The notes under the pieces are model-generated. The model was not told where the DNA came from. It made no database searches and saw only the letters and a program-made list of their open reading frames with translations. A stretch of 64,000 bases of DNA, from contig NZ_JANTYS010000021.1 of assembly GCF_024808255.1 (NCBI RefSeq), forward strand, positions 1-64,000. Direction: 5' to 3'. This stretch comes from Mucilaginibacter dorajii (GTDB taxonomy: Bacteria; Bacteroidota; Bacteroidia; Sphingobacteriales; Sphingobacteriaceae). This document shows positions 43,761-51,855 of this stretch, piece by piece (position 1 is the first letter of the stretch; each line of letters opens with the position of its first letter). The position numbers and the translations under genes are program-made.

Positions 43761-45341
43761 TTATTTAAGGATGTACATTACACCATTAATATCATCATTA
43801 CCACCATACTGGCTGGCTAATGCTTTATTGTAATTAGCAGAGTTTGAAGTACGCTCAGAAGATGAGTACTGGAAACGCGAAGCAATACGACCGCTATTAC
43901 CTGTACCAGGGCCTGTTGTAAAGGTTGGCACACCTGTACGACGGTAAGTAAAGTACGACTCTAAACCTGAGTGACGGAATAAGGCCAGGTACTTCTGCTG
44001 CAATATTTTGGTAAGACCGGCAGCATCATTAGTGTATTTAACACCGGCTTGTGCATAATAAGTATCCCAGTTAACATTGATGGTATAAGTATCGTAGTTG
44101 GCTAAATTAGCTGTACTTGTTGAACCTGGGCGATAAAAGTATGCAGTGAAAGTACCTGTACCTGTAGGGATACTGTAATATGCCAATGAAGTTTGGATAC
44201 CTTTAATATAGTAAGATTCGGCATTACCGGTTGCCCAGCCGCGGTTAATACCTTCGGCAATGTTAAACATCAGCTCGGCGTAACCTATCTGAATAGCTGG
44301 TTCGCCGGTGTAGGTTGAGTAATAACGTTTTCTGTTCAGGAACGAGTACTTCTGCAAACCCGCGTTGTTATACATCACACCTAAATCCAAACCCGGATCG
44401 GCACCAATGAATGATGAAAACGCTGTAGGGCTTTCTTTAAGGTTATCAACGTTGTAACGTGCAGGTTCGGCGGTTACATAAACACGTGGATCTTTTAAAC
44501 CGGTTAATAAACCGATGTAAGTAGCCGAAGTATTTTGTCTTGAACCGTTTTGACCAAAGTTATCCGGTGTTTGTGGATAATAGTTAGTTGGGCTAAGGAA
44601 AGTATATTGCAGGTTATCGGCAGCGCTGGTCATAACCGGGTATTTGGTTGGGTTGCCAACAACGGTAGCAAACTGGCCGGCTACATCAATATCGCCATTT
44701 TTTTTACTTAACTGAATCAGTAACCTGATCCTGAACGTATTTACCACTTTTTGCCATGCTGTTAAGCTGTTGCTCAGGTAAATATCACCTGCAAGGGTGT
44801 TATCGCCTTTAGTTATCAAAGCAGCTAAATCGGTATTTGCACTTTCTAACCAGGCCAGTGATTGGGTCATTACCGTTTTTTGCGTATCATAAGCAGGGGT
44901 AAGATTTGCTAAGCCCTGTAAAGCCTGGGTCATTGGAATATCACCCACTTCCATACTCATCTTGCTGAAAAAATAGGCCCTGAAAAATTTGCCTAAAGCG
45001 CTGTACGGGTTAACAGCCGGAGCGCCGGCTTTAATGGCTTGACCTTCCATGGCAACTACGTTTTTTAACGTAGTGTTGTAGTTGTCGCCGCTGCCAAAAT
45101 CATAGCGGTTGTTACCATAATAATCGTAATTGTAAATATAGTATTGGGCGTAAATTTCGTTTGAACCATCAGGGAAATCAGCCATGTTATTCAATATACC
45201 ATTAAAAAGAAGAGAAGCAGGCACCGCATTTGGTACGTTCGGATTAACTGACAACTCCTGGAAACTCTTTTTACAGCTGGTTACCGTCAATATCATAAAT
45301 ACCGGCAGTAAATAAATTCTAAATATCTTTTTCATATTCAT
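43761..45341 (-). CDS. SusD/RagB family lipoprotein (SusD-like_2 type)
   Basis: A 526-residue lipoprotein (C23, TVTSC) of the SusD-like_2 branch. It shows FRAYFFSKMSMEVGDIPMTQAL, IQIGYAELMFNIAEGINRGWA, YYIKGIQTSLAYY and a C-terminal LFRHSGLESYFTYRRTGVP block. It lacks the classical C-terminal NPGW. The start could be ATG 45341 or ATG 45335 (MKKIF); either gives the same mature protein. It begins 8 bases after the SusC stop and is its surface lid. Combined with three phosphoesterase genes downstream, it probably helps import an organophosphate rather than a glycan (context). Confidence 0.9.
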   Translation of the reverse strand: MNMKKIFRIYLLPVFMILTVTSCKKSFQELSVNPNVPNAVPASLLFNGILNNMADFPDGSNEIYAQYYIYNYDYYGNNRYDFGSGDNYNTTLKNVVAMEGQAIKAGAPAVNPYSALGKFFRAYFFSKMSMEVGDIPMTQALQGLANLTPAYDTQKTVMTQSLAWLESANTDLAALITKGDNTLAGDIYLSNSLTAWQKVVNTFRIRLLIQLSKKNGDIDVAGQFATVVGNPTKYPVMTSAADNLQYTFLSPTNYYPQTPDNFGQNGSRQNTSATYIGLLTGLKDPRVYVTAEPARYNVDNLKESPTAFSSFIGADPGLDLGVMYNNAGLQKYSFLNRKRYYSTYTGEPAIQIGYAELMFNIAEGINRGWATGNAESYYIKGIQTSLAYYSIPTGTGTFTAYFYRPGSTSTANLANYDTYTINVNWDTYYAQAGVKYTNDAAGLTKILQQKYLALFRHSGLESYFTYRRTGVPTFTTGPGTGNSGRIASRFQYSSSERTSNSANYNKALASQYGGNDDINGVMYILK

Positions 45342-45349
45342 CTGTTATT

Positions 45350-48300
45350 TTAGAATGATAAATTTAAGTTGAAGCCGTAGCTGCGTACTGTTGGCGATTG
45401 CAATACAGTTGAAGCCTGGGCACCATTGTATTGGTCAAGATCCACATCCTTAAAGCGTTTGTCTTTGTAGAAGTACAATAAGTTACGACCGTAAAGTGAT
45501 GCAGAAATCTTTTGGATAAAGCTTTTTTGCAACCATGCTTTAGGGAAATCATAGCTGAAACTTACTTCACGTAATTTTGAGAAGGTTTTGCTCATCAGGT
45601 TTGATTCATCAACGTTATAGTATTTACTTGCATAATCCTGAACAAATGCGGTTTGCTTGTTTTGTGCAAATTGCAACGCTGTGTAGTTTAAGATAGCGCC
45701 TGTTTTTGAATCAAGGTTTATGGCTGTACCATTTGATACAGTTACACCCGGACCAACATAAGTGCCGTTATAACCAGCTACACCAAAGTTTTTCCAATCC
45801 TGGTAACGGGCATCGCCAAGAGCACCGGTAGCTGTTTCAATGTTGGAACCGCCACGCATGGTTTTGTTGTGCATGTAATCGATGATAACACCACCAACAG
45901 AGCCATCAAACTGGAAGCCCATGCTGAAGTTTTTGTAACGGATATTATTAGCAATACTCCAGCTATAGTTAGCATTTTCATGACCTAACACCTGGCCACC
46001 AACTGATAGTGGTTTACCCGCAGCATCATTAATGATCTGGCCGCTTATGGTTCTTAAAAATTTGCTGCCGCGTAATATATCGGTACGGTCGCCCTCACTG
46101 TAGTAAGTTAAGTAGGTACCATTTTGGCCCGGAGGCAATTCTTTAAATATCTCTTTATTGGTTGATACGTTTACTAATACATTCCAGGTAAAGCCACCTA
46201 AGTTTTTAATTGGTGTACCTTCTAATGTGCCTTCGTAACCTGTTCTTTTTGTTTTTAAAGCATTAAGGTTAAGGTAATTATATCCAGAAGATGCCGCAAT
46301 TGAGTTATGCAATACTATTGGACCATCTACATACTGGAAAGCTGTACCACTTAAACCTAAGCGGTTTTGCAAAAATTTAATGTCAAAACCTTCTTCGTAA
46401 TTTACACGTGTTGATGTTTTGATATCGTTGATAAACAAATCATTAGTTGCAGAGCCCGCTGTTTGGTTATTATAGGGCTTGCTGGTGCTATAAGAAGAGT
46501 TCAACGCGTAATTAGGACCATTATAAGGAGAGGTATATGTTGATCCGTAACCCAGTGGATTGTTAAACAACGATGCCCCTGTGCTACCACCAAAAGCGGT
46601 AATTGTGCTAAACGGAGCAGGGCCGATAGTTGGACTTGAAGAGTCTGCTCTTACGTTTGCATATGAACCACGAGCTTTCAGGAAGGAAATAACTTCCGGC
46701 AGTTTAATATAATCAGAAATTACAGTTGCTACCGATACACTTGGATAATTATAAGTGGTGGCGTTTTGGAAGGCGCTTGATTTATCCCTGCGGTATGTAC
46801 CAGATAAGGTAGCATATTTACCGAACGACATATCTAATGAAGCATAAAAGCTCAATACTCTTTCAGACGCGTTAAAGCTGGTAGCCTGGATAGGGTTTTT
46901 TGAGTTGCTGAAAGCATAAACCTCAGGCACGTTAAGATAATCTGTAGATACCCAGCTTGAATTGTAGCTCATGGTACGCAGGTTTGAACCTACTAAACCA
47001 GACAGGTTTAAGAAGTTTTTAACTGTGTAGTTGTAGTTTAAAATTAACTCGGTATTGTTATCAAACAAATTCCTGCGGTCTTCGCGGTAATCGCCCTGGT
47101 TACCTTCACGGCCATATGGGTGGGCGCTAAAAGGAAGATCTTCGGTACGTAAAATGTCGTAAGTGTCAATTTGTGAACGTAACCTTAAGTTCAGGTTATC
47201 GTTGAATTTGTAAGTACCACCTAAGTAACCGTAAGTGTCATTTTTGTAATGACCGCGGGTCCATTTTTGGGTTAACAAATATGGGTTATGGTAACGTTGA
47301 TATTCGGCAAATTGCGATTGAACACCAACTTTACCTGGCTGCCATATAGCTTTAATGTCAGGAGCGTTGATATCCCAGTCGGCACCAGTCCAAACTGCAA
47401 TGTTGTAGATGATACTGTTAGGGCCGTATTGAACGTCTGGAAAATTATCAGTTGATTGCCTGTTAAAGTCGATATTACCTTCAAAGGTCAATTTAGGAGT
47501 AGGGGTAAATGACGCGTATAAGTTAGCATTAGCTATATTCAGATACTGTGAAGGTATATAGCTGGTTTGGTGTTGTTGTGAAACCGAAAAACGTGTAGTG
47601 TAGTTATCACCAACCACGCCTAATGCTACGTTATTGTTGGTTTGTGAACCTACCTGTAAAAAGTTTTTCAGGTTATCTTTTCCGCGGGCCAACCAAGGAG
47701 TACCCTGGCGAACGCCGTTAACAATAGGGCTATCGTACTGAGGGATTAACTGGCCGTTAAAGTACGGACCCCAAACGTCATAATCACCATCCACACCACC
47801 AGGTGCACCACCTTTACCGTCAACAAATTCGTAAAAGGTATTTTCACCTGGTCCGAAAGAGTTTTGAGTACGTGGAAAAGCAAGGAAACCACTGTTTAAT
47901 ACAGTACTGCTGTTGATATCAACAGTTAAGCCTTTTTTGTTTTTTGCACCTTTTTTAGTGGTGATTAAAATAGCACCATAAGATGCACGGCTACCATAAA
48001 GGGCAGCAGCAGCAGGGCCTTTTAATACGGTATAAGTTTCAATATCATCGGGGCTGATGTTATAAGTATCTGTGTTGATAGGGAAACCATCAACTACGTA
48101 TAAGGATACCTGGTTACCCCTGATCAATACGTTGGGGTTACCCAACAACTCGGCAGATGGGCCAACCGATACACCGGCAACCTTACCAATTAAACCGGTA
48201 ATAGGGTTAGGGTCGCGGGCTGTGGTTAAAGCATCACCTTGTACAGTTTGTAAGGCGTAACCAACACGGCGGCTTTCTTTTTTAATACCAAGGGCTGTAA

Positions 48301-48628
48301 CAACTACCTCGTTTAAAACCTTGTTGTCGCTGTTTAAACTCACATTGATCAGATTTTTATCGGCAACCACAATGTTTTGCGGGGTGTAGCCAATAAAAGA
48401 AAATACCAATGTTTGGCCTGCGCTTGCCGAAATGATGTAGCGGCCCTCAATATCGGTAACCGTACCTTTGTTTTGATCTTTAATACGTACACTTACCCCG
48501 GGTACTGGTAAATGGTTTTCGTCGGTAACAGTACCGCTTATTTTGCTTTGGGCCATTAGTATAGATGGCGCAATACAAAATAACAAAACCGCAATAGCGG
48601 TTTTCAATCTCTGGTAAAACTGGTTCAT
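45350..48628 (-). CDS. SusC/RagA TonB-linked transporter of the phosphoesterase operon
   Basis: A 1092-residue SusC protein: signal peptide 1-26 (cleaved at LMAQ), carboxypeptidase-like domain ~29-105 (VTDENHLPVPGVSVRIK), VLNEVVVTALG box, plug ~120-230 (VLIRGNQVSLYVVDGFPIN, TYTVLKGPAAAALYGSRASYGAI) and a barrel ending FNLNLSF. No STN domain, so no own ECF signalling, in keeping with the different control elements seen upstream. It heads a leftward operon of SusC, SusD, two alkaline-phosphatase-superfamily enzymes and GDPD. This resembles the phosphate-starvation SusCD-like (Pus) systems described for plant-associated Bacteroidota. Upstream lie a PhoB-like repeat array and a palindromic operator. 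Confidence 0.93.
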   Translation of the reverse strand: MNQFYQRLKTAIAVLLFCIAPSILMAQSKISGTVTDENHLPVPGVSVRIKDQNKGTVTDIEGRYIISASAGQTLVFSFIGYTPQNIVVADKNLINVSLNSDNKVLNEVVVTALGIKKESRRVGYALQTVQGDALTTARDPNPITGLIGKVAGVSVGPSAELLGNPNVLIRGNQVSLYVVDGFPINTDTYNISPDDIETYTVLKGPAAAALYGSRASYGAILITTKKGAKNKKGLTVDINSSTVLNSGFLAFPRTQNSFGPGENTFYEFVDGKGGAPGGVDGDYDVWGPYFNGQLIPQYDSPIVNGVRQGTPWLARGKDNLKNFLQVGSQTNNNVALGVVGDNYTTRFSVSQQHQTSYIPSQYLNIANANLYASFTPTPKLTFEGNIDFNRQSTDNFPDVQYGPNSIIYNIAVWTGADWDINAPDIKAIWQPGKVGVQSQFAEYQRYHNPYLLTQKWTRGHYKNDTYGYLGGTYKFNDNLNLRLRSQIDTYDILRTEDLPFSAHPYGREGNQGDYREDRRNLFDNNTELILNYNYTVKNFLNLSGLVGSNLRTMSYNSSWVSTDYLNVPEVYAFSNSKNPIQATSFNASERVLSFYASLDMSFGKYATLSGTYRRDKSSAFQNATTYNYPSVSVATVISDYIKLPEVISFLKARGSYANVRADSSSPTIGPAPFSTITAFGGSTGASLFNNPLGYGSTYTSPYNGPNYALNSSYSTSKPYNNQTAGSATNDLFINDIKTSTRVNYEEGFDIKFLQNRLGLSGTAFQYVDGPIVLHNSIAASSGYNYLNLNALKTKRTGYEGTLEGTPIKNLGGFTWNVLVNVSTNKEIFKELPPGQNGTYLTYYSEGDRTDILRGSKFLRTISGQIINDAAGKPLSVGGQVLGHENANYSWSIANNIRYKNFSMGFQFDGSVGGVIIDYMHNKTMRGGSNIETATGALGDARYQDWKNFGVAGYNGTYVGPGVTVSNGTAINLDSKTGAILNYTALQFAQNKQTAFVQDYASKYYNVDESNLMSKTFSKLREVSFSYDFPKAWLQKSFIQKISASLYGRNLLYFYKDKRFKDVDLDQYNGAQASTVLQSPTVRSYGFNLNLSF

Positions 48629-48667
48629 CTGCTAAAATTTAAGGGTGAAATATTTGCTTTTTTCATT

Positions 48668-48683
48668 CAGCAATGCTAAACTT
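48668..48683 (-). promoter_or_regulatory. operator-like motif AAAGTTTAGCATTGCT upstream of SusC
   Basis: On the minus strand AAAGTTTAGCATTGCT is identical to the first 16 bases of the palindrome at 50421-50443; the second arm is degenerate here. It lies 40 bases before the SusC start and at the same distance from the TTAACAC repeat as in the other operon. Confidence 0.7.
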
Positions 48684-48709
48684 TGTTTATTATTAGTAAA
48701 CTAATTTAG

Positions 48710-48748
48710 TGTTAAGCTATACTTAAGCTTTTGTTCACCCTGTGTTAA
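48710..48748 (-). promoter_or_regulatory. PhoB/PhoP-type direct-repeat array (candidate Pho box)
   Basis: On the minus strand four hexamers follow each other with exactly five bases between them: TTAACA, TGAACA, TTAAGT, TTAACA (plus-strand starts 48743, 48732, 48721, 48710), and a fifth weaker TTAGTT continues the 11-bp phase. PhoB-family response regulators bind direct repeats with 11-bp period; B. subtilis PhoP uses TTAACA-like hexamers with 5-base spacers. Located 82-120 bases upstream of the phosphoesterase-operon SusC. Confidence 0.65.
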
Positions 48749-48755
48749 GCAGGTG

Positions 48756-48794
48756 GTTTTTGTAACAGAAATATCACACTTTTGTTACAAAAAC
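48756..48794. other. perfect 12-bp inverted repeat behind the HD-oxygenase gene
   Basis: GTTTTTGTAACA (48756-48767) and TGTTACAAAAAC (48783-48794) around 15 bases. It lies 13 bases after the HD-domain gene stop and before the SusC control region. It could end the HD transcript or be an operator; no T tract follows. Confidence 0.5.
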
Positions 48795-48807
48795 TTAATG
48801 TCGGGTT

Positions 48808-49392
48808 TTAAGAGTTAACTTGTTGTAAATGAGTAAGTGCAATGTTTTTTAAATGCTGTATGTTATCAACAGGTATATTCATCTCTTTGGCCATATCATC
48901 CCAGTAACGCAGCCTGATGATCAATTCGGCATCGGGATTTAGCTCAAAATCAGCGGCTTCGTCTTCTGTCATCACCCCGCCCTGGAAATTAAGGGTGGCT
49001 TTACTGGCATCAGAGAGGCGGTTGTAATATTCGGGGTATTTATAGGTAAGATATCTTTTGGCAATTACATGACCTTGTACCAGGTTGGCTACCCGTTCAG
49101 AAAAACCACGTTCCAATAAAAAGTCGGCACCAATCTGTTCATGGTCAACATTGCCCATACCATCCATGCTTTCGGCTTCCCCGGCTTCGGTACATAAATG
49201 GCCGATATCATGAAAGAAGGCAGCTAATACTACTTCATCATCATAACCTTCTGCCTGTGCAAGCGCCGCGGCTTGAGACATATGTTCCAGTTGCGAAACC
49301 GGTTCACCTATATAGTCTTCATCTCCAAATTTTTCATATAATGAAAATACTTCTTTTATAACGGCGTGGGGATCATATGCAGAATAGCTCAT
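48808..49392 (-). CDS. HD-domain mixed-valent diiron oxygenase, PhnZ/TmpB-like
   Basis: A 194-residue HD-domain protein resembling the phosphonate-cleaving oxygenases PhnZ and TmpB, which split hydroxylated phosphonates into phosphate and a carboxylate. Iron-ligand candidates line up with PhnZ (numbering from memory): H37, H61, D62, H84, H108 and D165. The PhnZ substrate residues are also there: Y27, E30 (in YIGE), H65, K112 and R162, plus the QGG segment at 137-139. The Y/E pair before QLEH separates these oxygenases from HD phosphohydrolases. No Fe(II)/2-oxoglutarate hydroxylase (PhnY/TmpA) is present in the window. It lies between the phosphoesterase operon and the XRE-cupin gene, divergent from the latter. 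Confidence 0.82.
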   Translation of the reverse strand: MSYSAYDPHAVIKEVFSLYEKFGDEDYIGEPVSQLEHMSQAAALAQAEGYDDEVVLAAFFHDIGHLCTEAGEAESMDGMGNVDHEQIGADFLLERGFSERVANLVQGHVIAKRYLTYKYPEYYNRLSDASKATLNFQGGVMTEDEAADFELNPDAELIIRLRYWDDMAKEMNIPVDNIQHLKNIALTHLQQVNS

Positions 49393-49473
49393 ATCAGTAG
49401 GTTTTTATATTTATTGCAAATAAAGCAGATACAGGTTATGATATTATTAAATGTTTATGAAAAAACGGCCGGG

Positions 49474-49630
49474 AGAGCCCCAAGCCCTAAAGGGGGAGTT
49501 TTTTCATTTTACCCGTTTTTATGCATACGGCATTAGATATTTTGACGTTTACCTCAATGTTAGCAAGTAGCGTGTTTATAGGGTTTAGCCCTGTAAATCA
49601 AAAGCACCCCCTTCAGGGGGTTGGGGGCTC
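49474..49630. repeat. palindromic repeat GAGCCCC...GGGGGCTC
   Basis: Arms of ~32 bases at 49474-49505 (GAGCCCCAAGCCCTAAAGGG) and 49599-49630, imperfectly complementary. It fills most of the space between the HD gene and the XRE-cupin promoter. Typical Bacteroidota intergenic palindrome. Confidence 0.7.
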
Positions 49631-49643
49631 AGATTTTTATTTT

Positions 49644-49672
49644 TACTTTGCAAAAGTTTACCAATACTAAAC
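49644..49672 (+). promoter_or_regulatory. promoter and operator of the XRE-cupin gene
   Basis: TACTTTG at 49644-49650 resembles a -7 element (one base shorter than TAnnTTTG). Two bases later AAAGTTTA-CCAATA-CTAAAC (49653-49672) repeats the arms of the 50421-50443 palindrome at the same arm spacing, with a changed centre. It ends three bases before the start codon, a position suited to autorepression. Confidence 0.55.
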
Positions 49673-49675
49673 ACG

Positions 49676-50254
49676 ATGGAACAAGACATACTGATCCAGA
49701 TCAGTAATCGGATAAAGGAACGCCGGCGCGAAAAAAACATAACCGTTCAGGAACTGGCCATCAGGGCCAATGTAAGTAAGGGGCTTATATCACAGATAGA
49801 GAATAGCCGAACCATACCATCGCTTATTGTTTTAATAGATATTATTAAAGCGCTGGAAATTGATATGAATGAGTTTTTTAAAGATATTCGTTCAAAGGAT
49901 AACCCGGTACCTATATTAATAAAGCGTAAAGCCGAATACGAGCATTTTGAAAAAGAGCATGCTAATGGCTTCCATTATCAGCGCGTCTTTACACAATCTA
50001 TCAGCAAATCAACCATCGATATTGTGATCCTTGAATTGGAACCTGACGCCGAACGCCCTATGGTTGAGACCGAAGCCTTTGAATACAAATACGTTTTACA
50101 GGGCGAGATTGAATACCAGTTTAGCCATGAAAAAATCATGCTCAACGAAGGCGACTCTATGTTGTTCGATGGTAGAATATCACATACCCCCAAAAATAGG
50201 AGCAAAACTAAAGCAAGCATGCTGGTGATTTATTTTTTTGAAGAAAAGAAATGA
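49676..50254 (+). CDS. XRE-family regulator with C-terminal cupin sensor
   Basis: A 192-residue transcription factor. Helix-turn-helix at ~10-65 (IKERRREKNITVQELAIRANVSKGLISQIE is the recognition region), then a linker and a single cupin beta-barrel ~105-190 (AFEYKYVLQGEIEYQF, LNEGDSMLFDGRISHTPKNR). In this class the cupin binds a small metabolite or metal and tunes DNA binding. It lies between the two operons that share the AAAGTTTAGCA operator and has a related site over its own promoter, so it is the prime candidate for the local regulator. An aminophosphonate or a product of its breakdown would be a reasonable ligand (inference). Confidence 0.88.
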   Translation: MEQDILIQISNRIKERRREKNITVQELAIRANVSKGLISQIENSRTIPSLIVLIDIIKALEIDMNEFFKDIRSKDNPVPILIKRKAEYEHFEKEHANGFHYQRVFTQSISKSTIDIVILELEPDAERPMVETEAFEYKYVLQGEIEYQFSHEKIMLNEGDSMLFDGRISHTPKNRSKTKASMLVIYFFEEKK

Positions 50255-50258
50255 AGGT

Positions 50259-50374
50259 AATTTGAAAATTTGAGGATTTAAAAATTTGAAAATCGTTTGT
50301 CTGGTGTAGATTTAGATTAGTTTGTATATAAATAAACCCATCTTCAAATTTTCAAATCGCCAAATTTTCAAATC
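50259..50374. repeat. TTTGAAAATTTGAGG-type inverted phrase repeat
   Basis: Left part 50259-50294 repeats ATTTGAAAATTTGA; right part 50343-50374 is its inverse (TCAAATTTTCAAAT). It lies just after the XRE-cupin stop and may also fold as a terminator. Confidence 0.65.
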
Positions 50375-50378
50375 ATCC

Positions 50379-50406
50379 TTAACCAAACCTTAACACAAAG
50401 TTAGTT
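50379..50406 (+). promoter_or_regulatory. PhoB/PhoP-type direct-repeat array (candidate Pho box) of the transporter operon
   Basis: TTAACC (50379), TTAACA (50390) and TTAGTT (50401) are each separated by exactly five bases; a weak fourth, TTCATA, follows in phase at 50412. This is the same 11-bp period and the same TTAACAC..TTAGTTT order as upstream of SusC at 48710-48748. Confidence 0.6.
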
Positions 50407-50420
50407 TGTCATTCATAAAT

Positions 50421-50443
50421 AAAGTTTAGCATTGCTAAACTTT
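50421..50443 (+). promoter_or_regulatory. perfect palindromic operator upstream of the DUF5690 operon
   Basis: Arms AAAGTTTAGCA and its exact complement around a single T (11-1-11). It lies 57 bases before the start codon, with TATTTTG (50446-50452) just downstream as a possible -7 element, so a bound protein would cover the promoter. Confidence 0.75.
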
Positions 50444-50499
50444 TGTATTTTGATTAAGAGTGTTATTTTAGTTGTTTACACCGTAAACCGTTTAGGCTT

Positions 50500-51834
50500 A
50501 TGAAACTGATGGATCAGCTGCGTGCTAAGGTTGCCAAATGGCCGTACTCCCTGTTATCTGTAATGGCGGCGGTATCGGCTTTTGGGTTGTATACATCCAT
50601 GTACGCGTTTCGTAAAGCCTTTGCGGCTGGTACTTTTACCGGACAGCAGTACTTGCATATCGATTATAAGGTATGGCTGGTAATAGCCCAGGTTATTGGT
50701 TATACGGCCAGTAAATTTTATGGTATCCGCTTTATTGCCGAAGTTAACGCCAAAAACAGGGCGCGTTATATTTTAACGCTTATCGGTATTGCCTGGGCTG
50801 CTTTGTTGGCCTTCGCTTTTGTACCGGCTCCATTCAATATTGTTTTCCTGTTTGTTAACGGTTTTCCTTTAGGATTAATATGGGGGCTGGTTTTTGGCTA
50901 TCTGGAAGGCAGGCGATCAACCGAGTTTATGGCCGCTGTGCTCTCTATCAGCCTCATATTCGCTTCGGGGTTTGTAAAAACAGTTGGCCGTACTTTGCTC
51001 ACGGTTTTTCATGTTAACGAATACCACATGCCGTTTTTAACCGGCGCTATCTTTGTAATCCCCCTATTATTATTTGTTTTTTGTATAGAGCTGATGCCTG
51101 CCCCAACTGCCGAAGATAAGCAGTTGCGTGCAGAGCGCAGCCCCATGAATGCCGCCGAACGTAAACAATTCCTGGTGCGTTTTTTACCGGGTGTTATTTT
51201 AACTTTGGTTATTTATGTACTGCTGACCATTATGCGCGATGTGCGTGATAACTTCGAGGTAGAGATCTGGGCCGATCTGGGCGTAAAAAGCAACAGCATT
51301 TATACAGGGATAGATTCTATTATATCTGTAACCGTATTGGTTGGCATGAGCTTGCTTATCCTGGTTAAAAAGAACCTGCGCGCCTTTAGCATCATCCATA
51401 TGTTTATTATTGGCGGCTGCGTACTGGTAGGCGGCTCAACAGTATTATTTACCCTTAAAATGATAGGCCCGGTTAGCTGGATGACGATGGCCGGCCTCGG
51501 TCTTTATATGGGCTACGTACCCTACAATGCCATATTCTTCGATCGGATGATAGCCACATTTAACTATCGCAGCAACGTGGGCTTTATCATGTACATAGCC
51601 GATTCTATGGGTTACCTGGGCAGCGTAAGCATCCTGCTCATTAAAGAATTAGGTCGTCCAACTATTAGCTGGGGCGTGTTTTTTAAAGAGGGTGTAATGA
51701 TTGTAGCTGTAGTGGGCGGTGTGTGTGGTGTGCTGTCGTTATTATACTTCCTGCAAAGTTACCGGGCAAGTCAAAATTCAAAATCAAAAATTCAAAATGA
51801 ACACGTTGACCTGGCGACAGGACCAATGAACTAA
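50500..51834 (+). CDS. DUF5690-family major-facilitator-like transporter
   Basis: A 444-residue inner-membrane protein with about 12 hydrophobic helices in two halves and a cytosolic loop near 205-225 (Arg/Lys/Glu rich). It fits DUF5690, a major-facilitator-like family of Bacteroidota without a proven substrate. The first part (SFGLYTSMYAFRKAFAAGTF, with the position-specific Arg in helix 1) resembles organophosphate antiporters such as UhpT/GlpT, which is suggestive only. It heads an operon with the FAD oxidoreductase (15 bases downstream) and phospholipase C. The last ~20 residues (from SQNSKSKIQN) are encoded by a phrase-like DNA repeat. Confidence 0.75.
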   Translation: MKLMDQLRAKVAKWPYSLLSVMAAVSAFGLYTSMYAFRKAFAAGTFTGQQYLHIDYKVWLVIAQVIGYTASKFYGIRFIAEVNAKNRARYILTLIGIAWAALLAFAFVPAPFNIVFLFVNGFPLGLIWGLVFGYLEGRRSTEFMAAVLSISLIFASGFVKTVGRTLLTVFHVNEYHMPFLTGAIFVIPLLLFVFCIELMPAPTAEDKQLRAERSPMNAAERKQFLVRFLPGVILTLVIYVLLTIMRDVRDNFEVEIWADLGVKSNSIYTGIDSIISVTVLVGMSLLILVKKNLRAFSIIHMFIIGGCVLVGGSTVLFTLKMIGPVSWMTMAGLGLYMGYVPYNAIFFDRMIATFNYRSNVGFIMYIADSMGYLGSVSILLIKELGRPTISWGVFFKEGVMIVAVVGGVCGVLSLLYFLQSYRASQNSKSKIQNEHVDLATGPMN

Positions 51835-51855
51835 TGAACCATTGAACCAATGAAC
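51771..51855 (+). repeat. phrase repeats spanning the stop and start codons
   Basis: First TCAAAATTCAAAATCAAAAA-like words (51771-51798), then four AATGAAC/ATTGAACC words (51823-51855). The first block encodes the tail of the transporter; the second contains both its TAA stop and the ATG of the FAD oxidoreductase gene. Confidence 0.7.
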
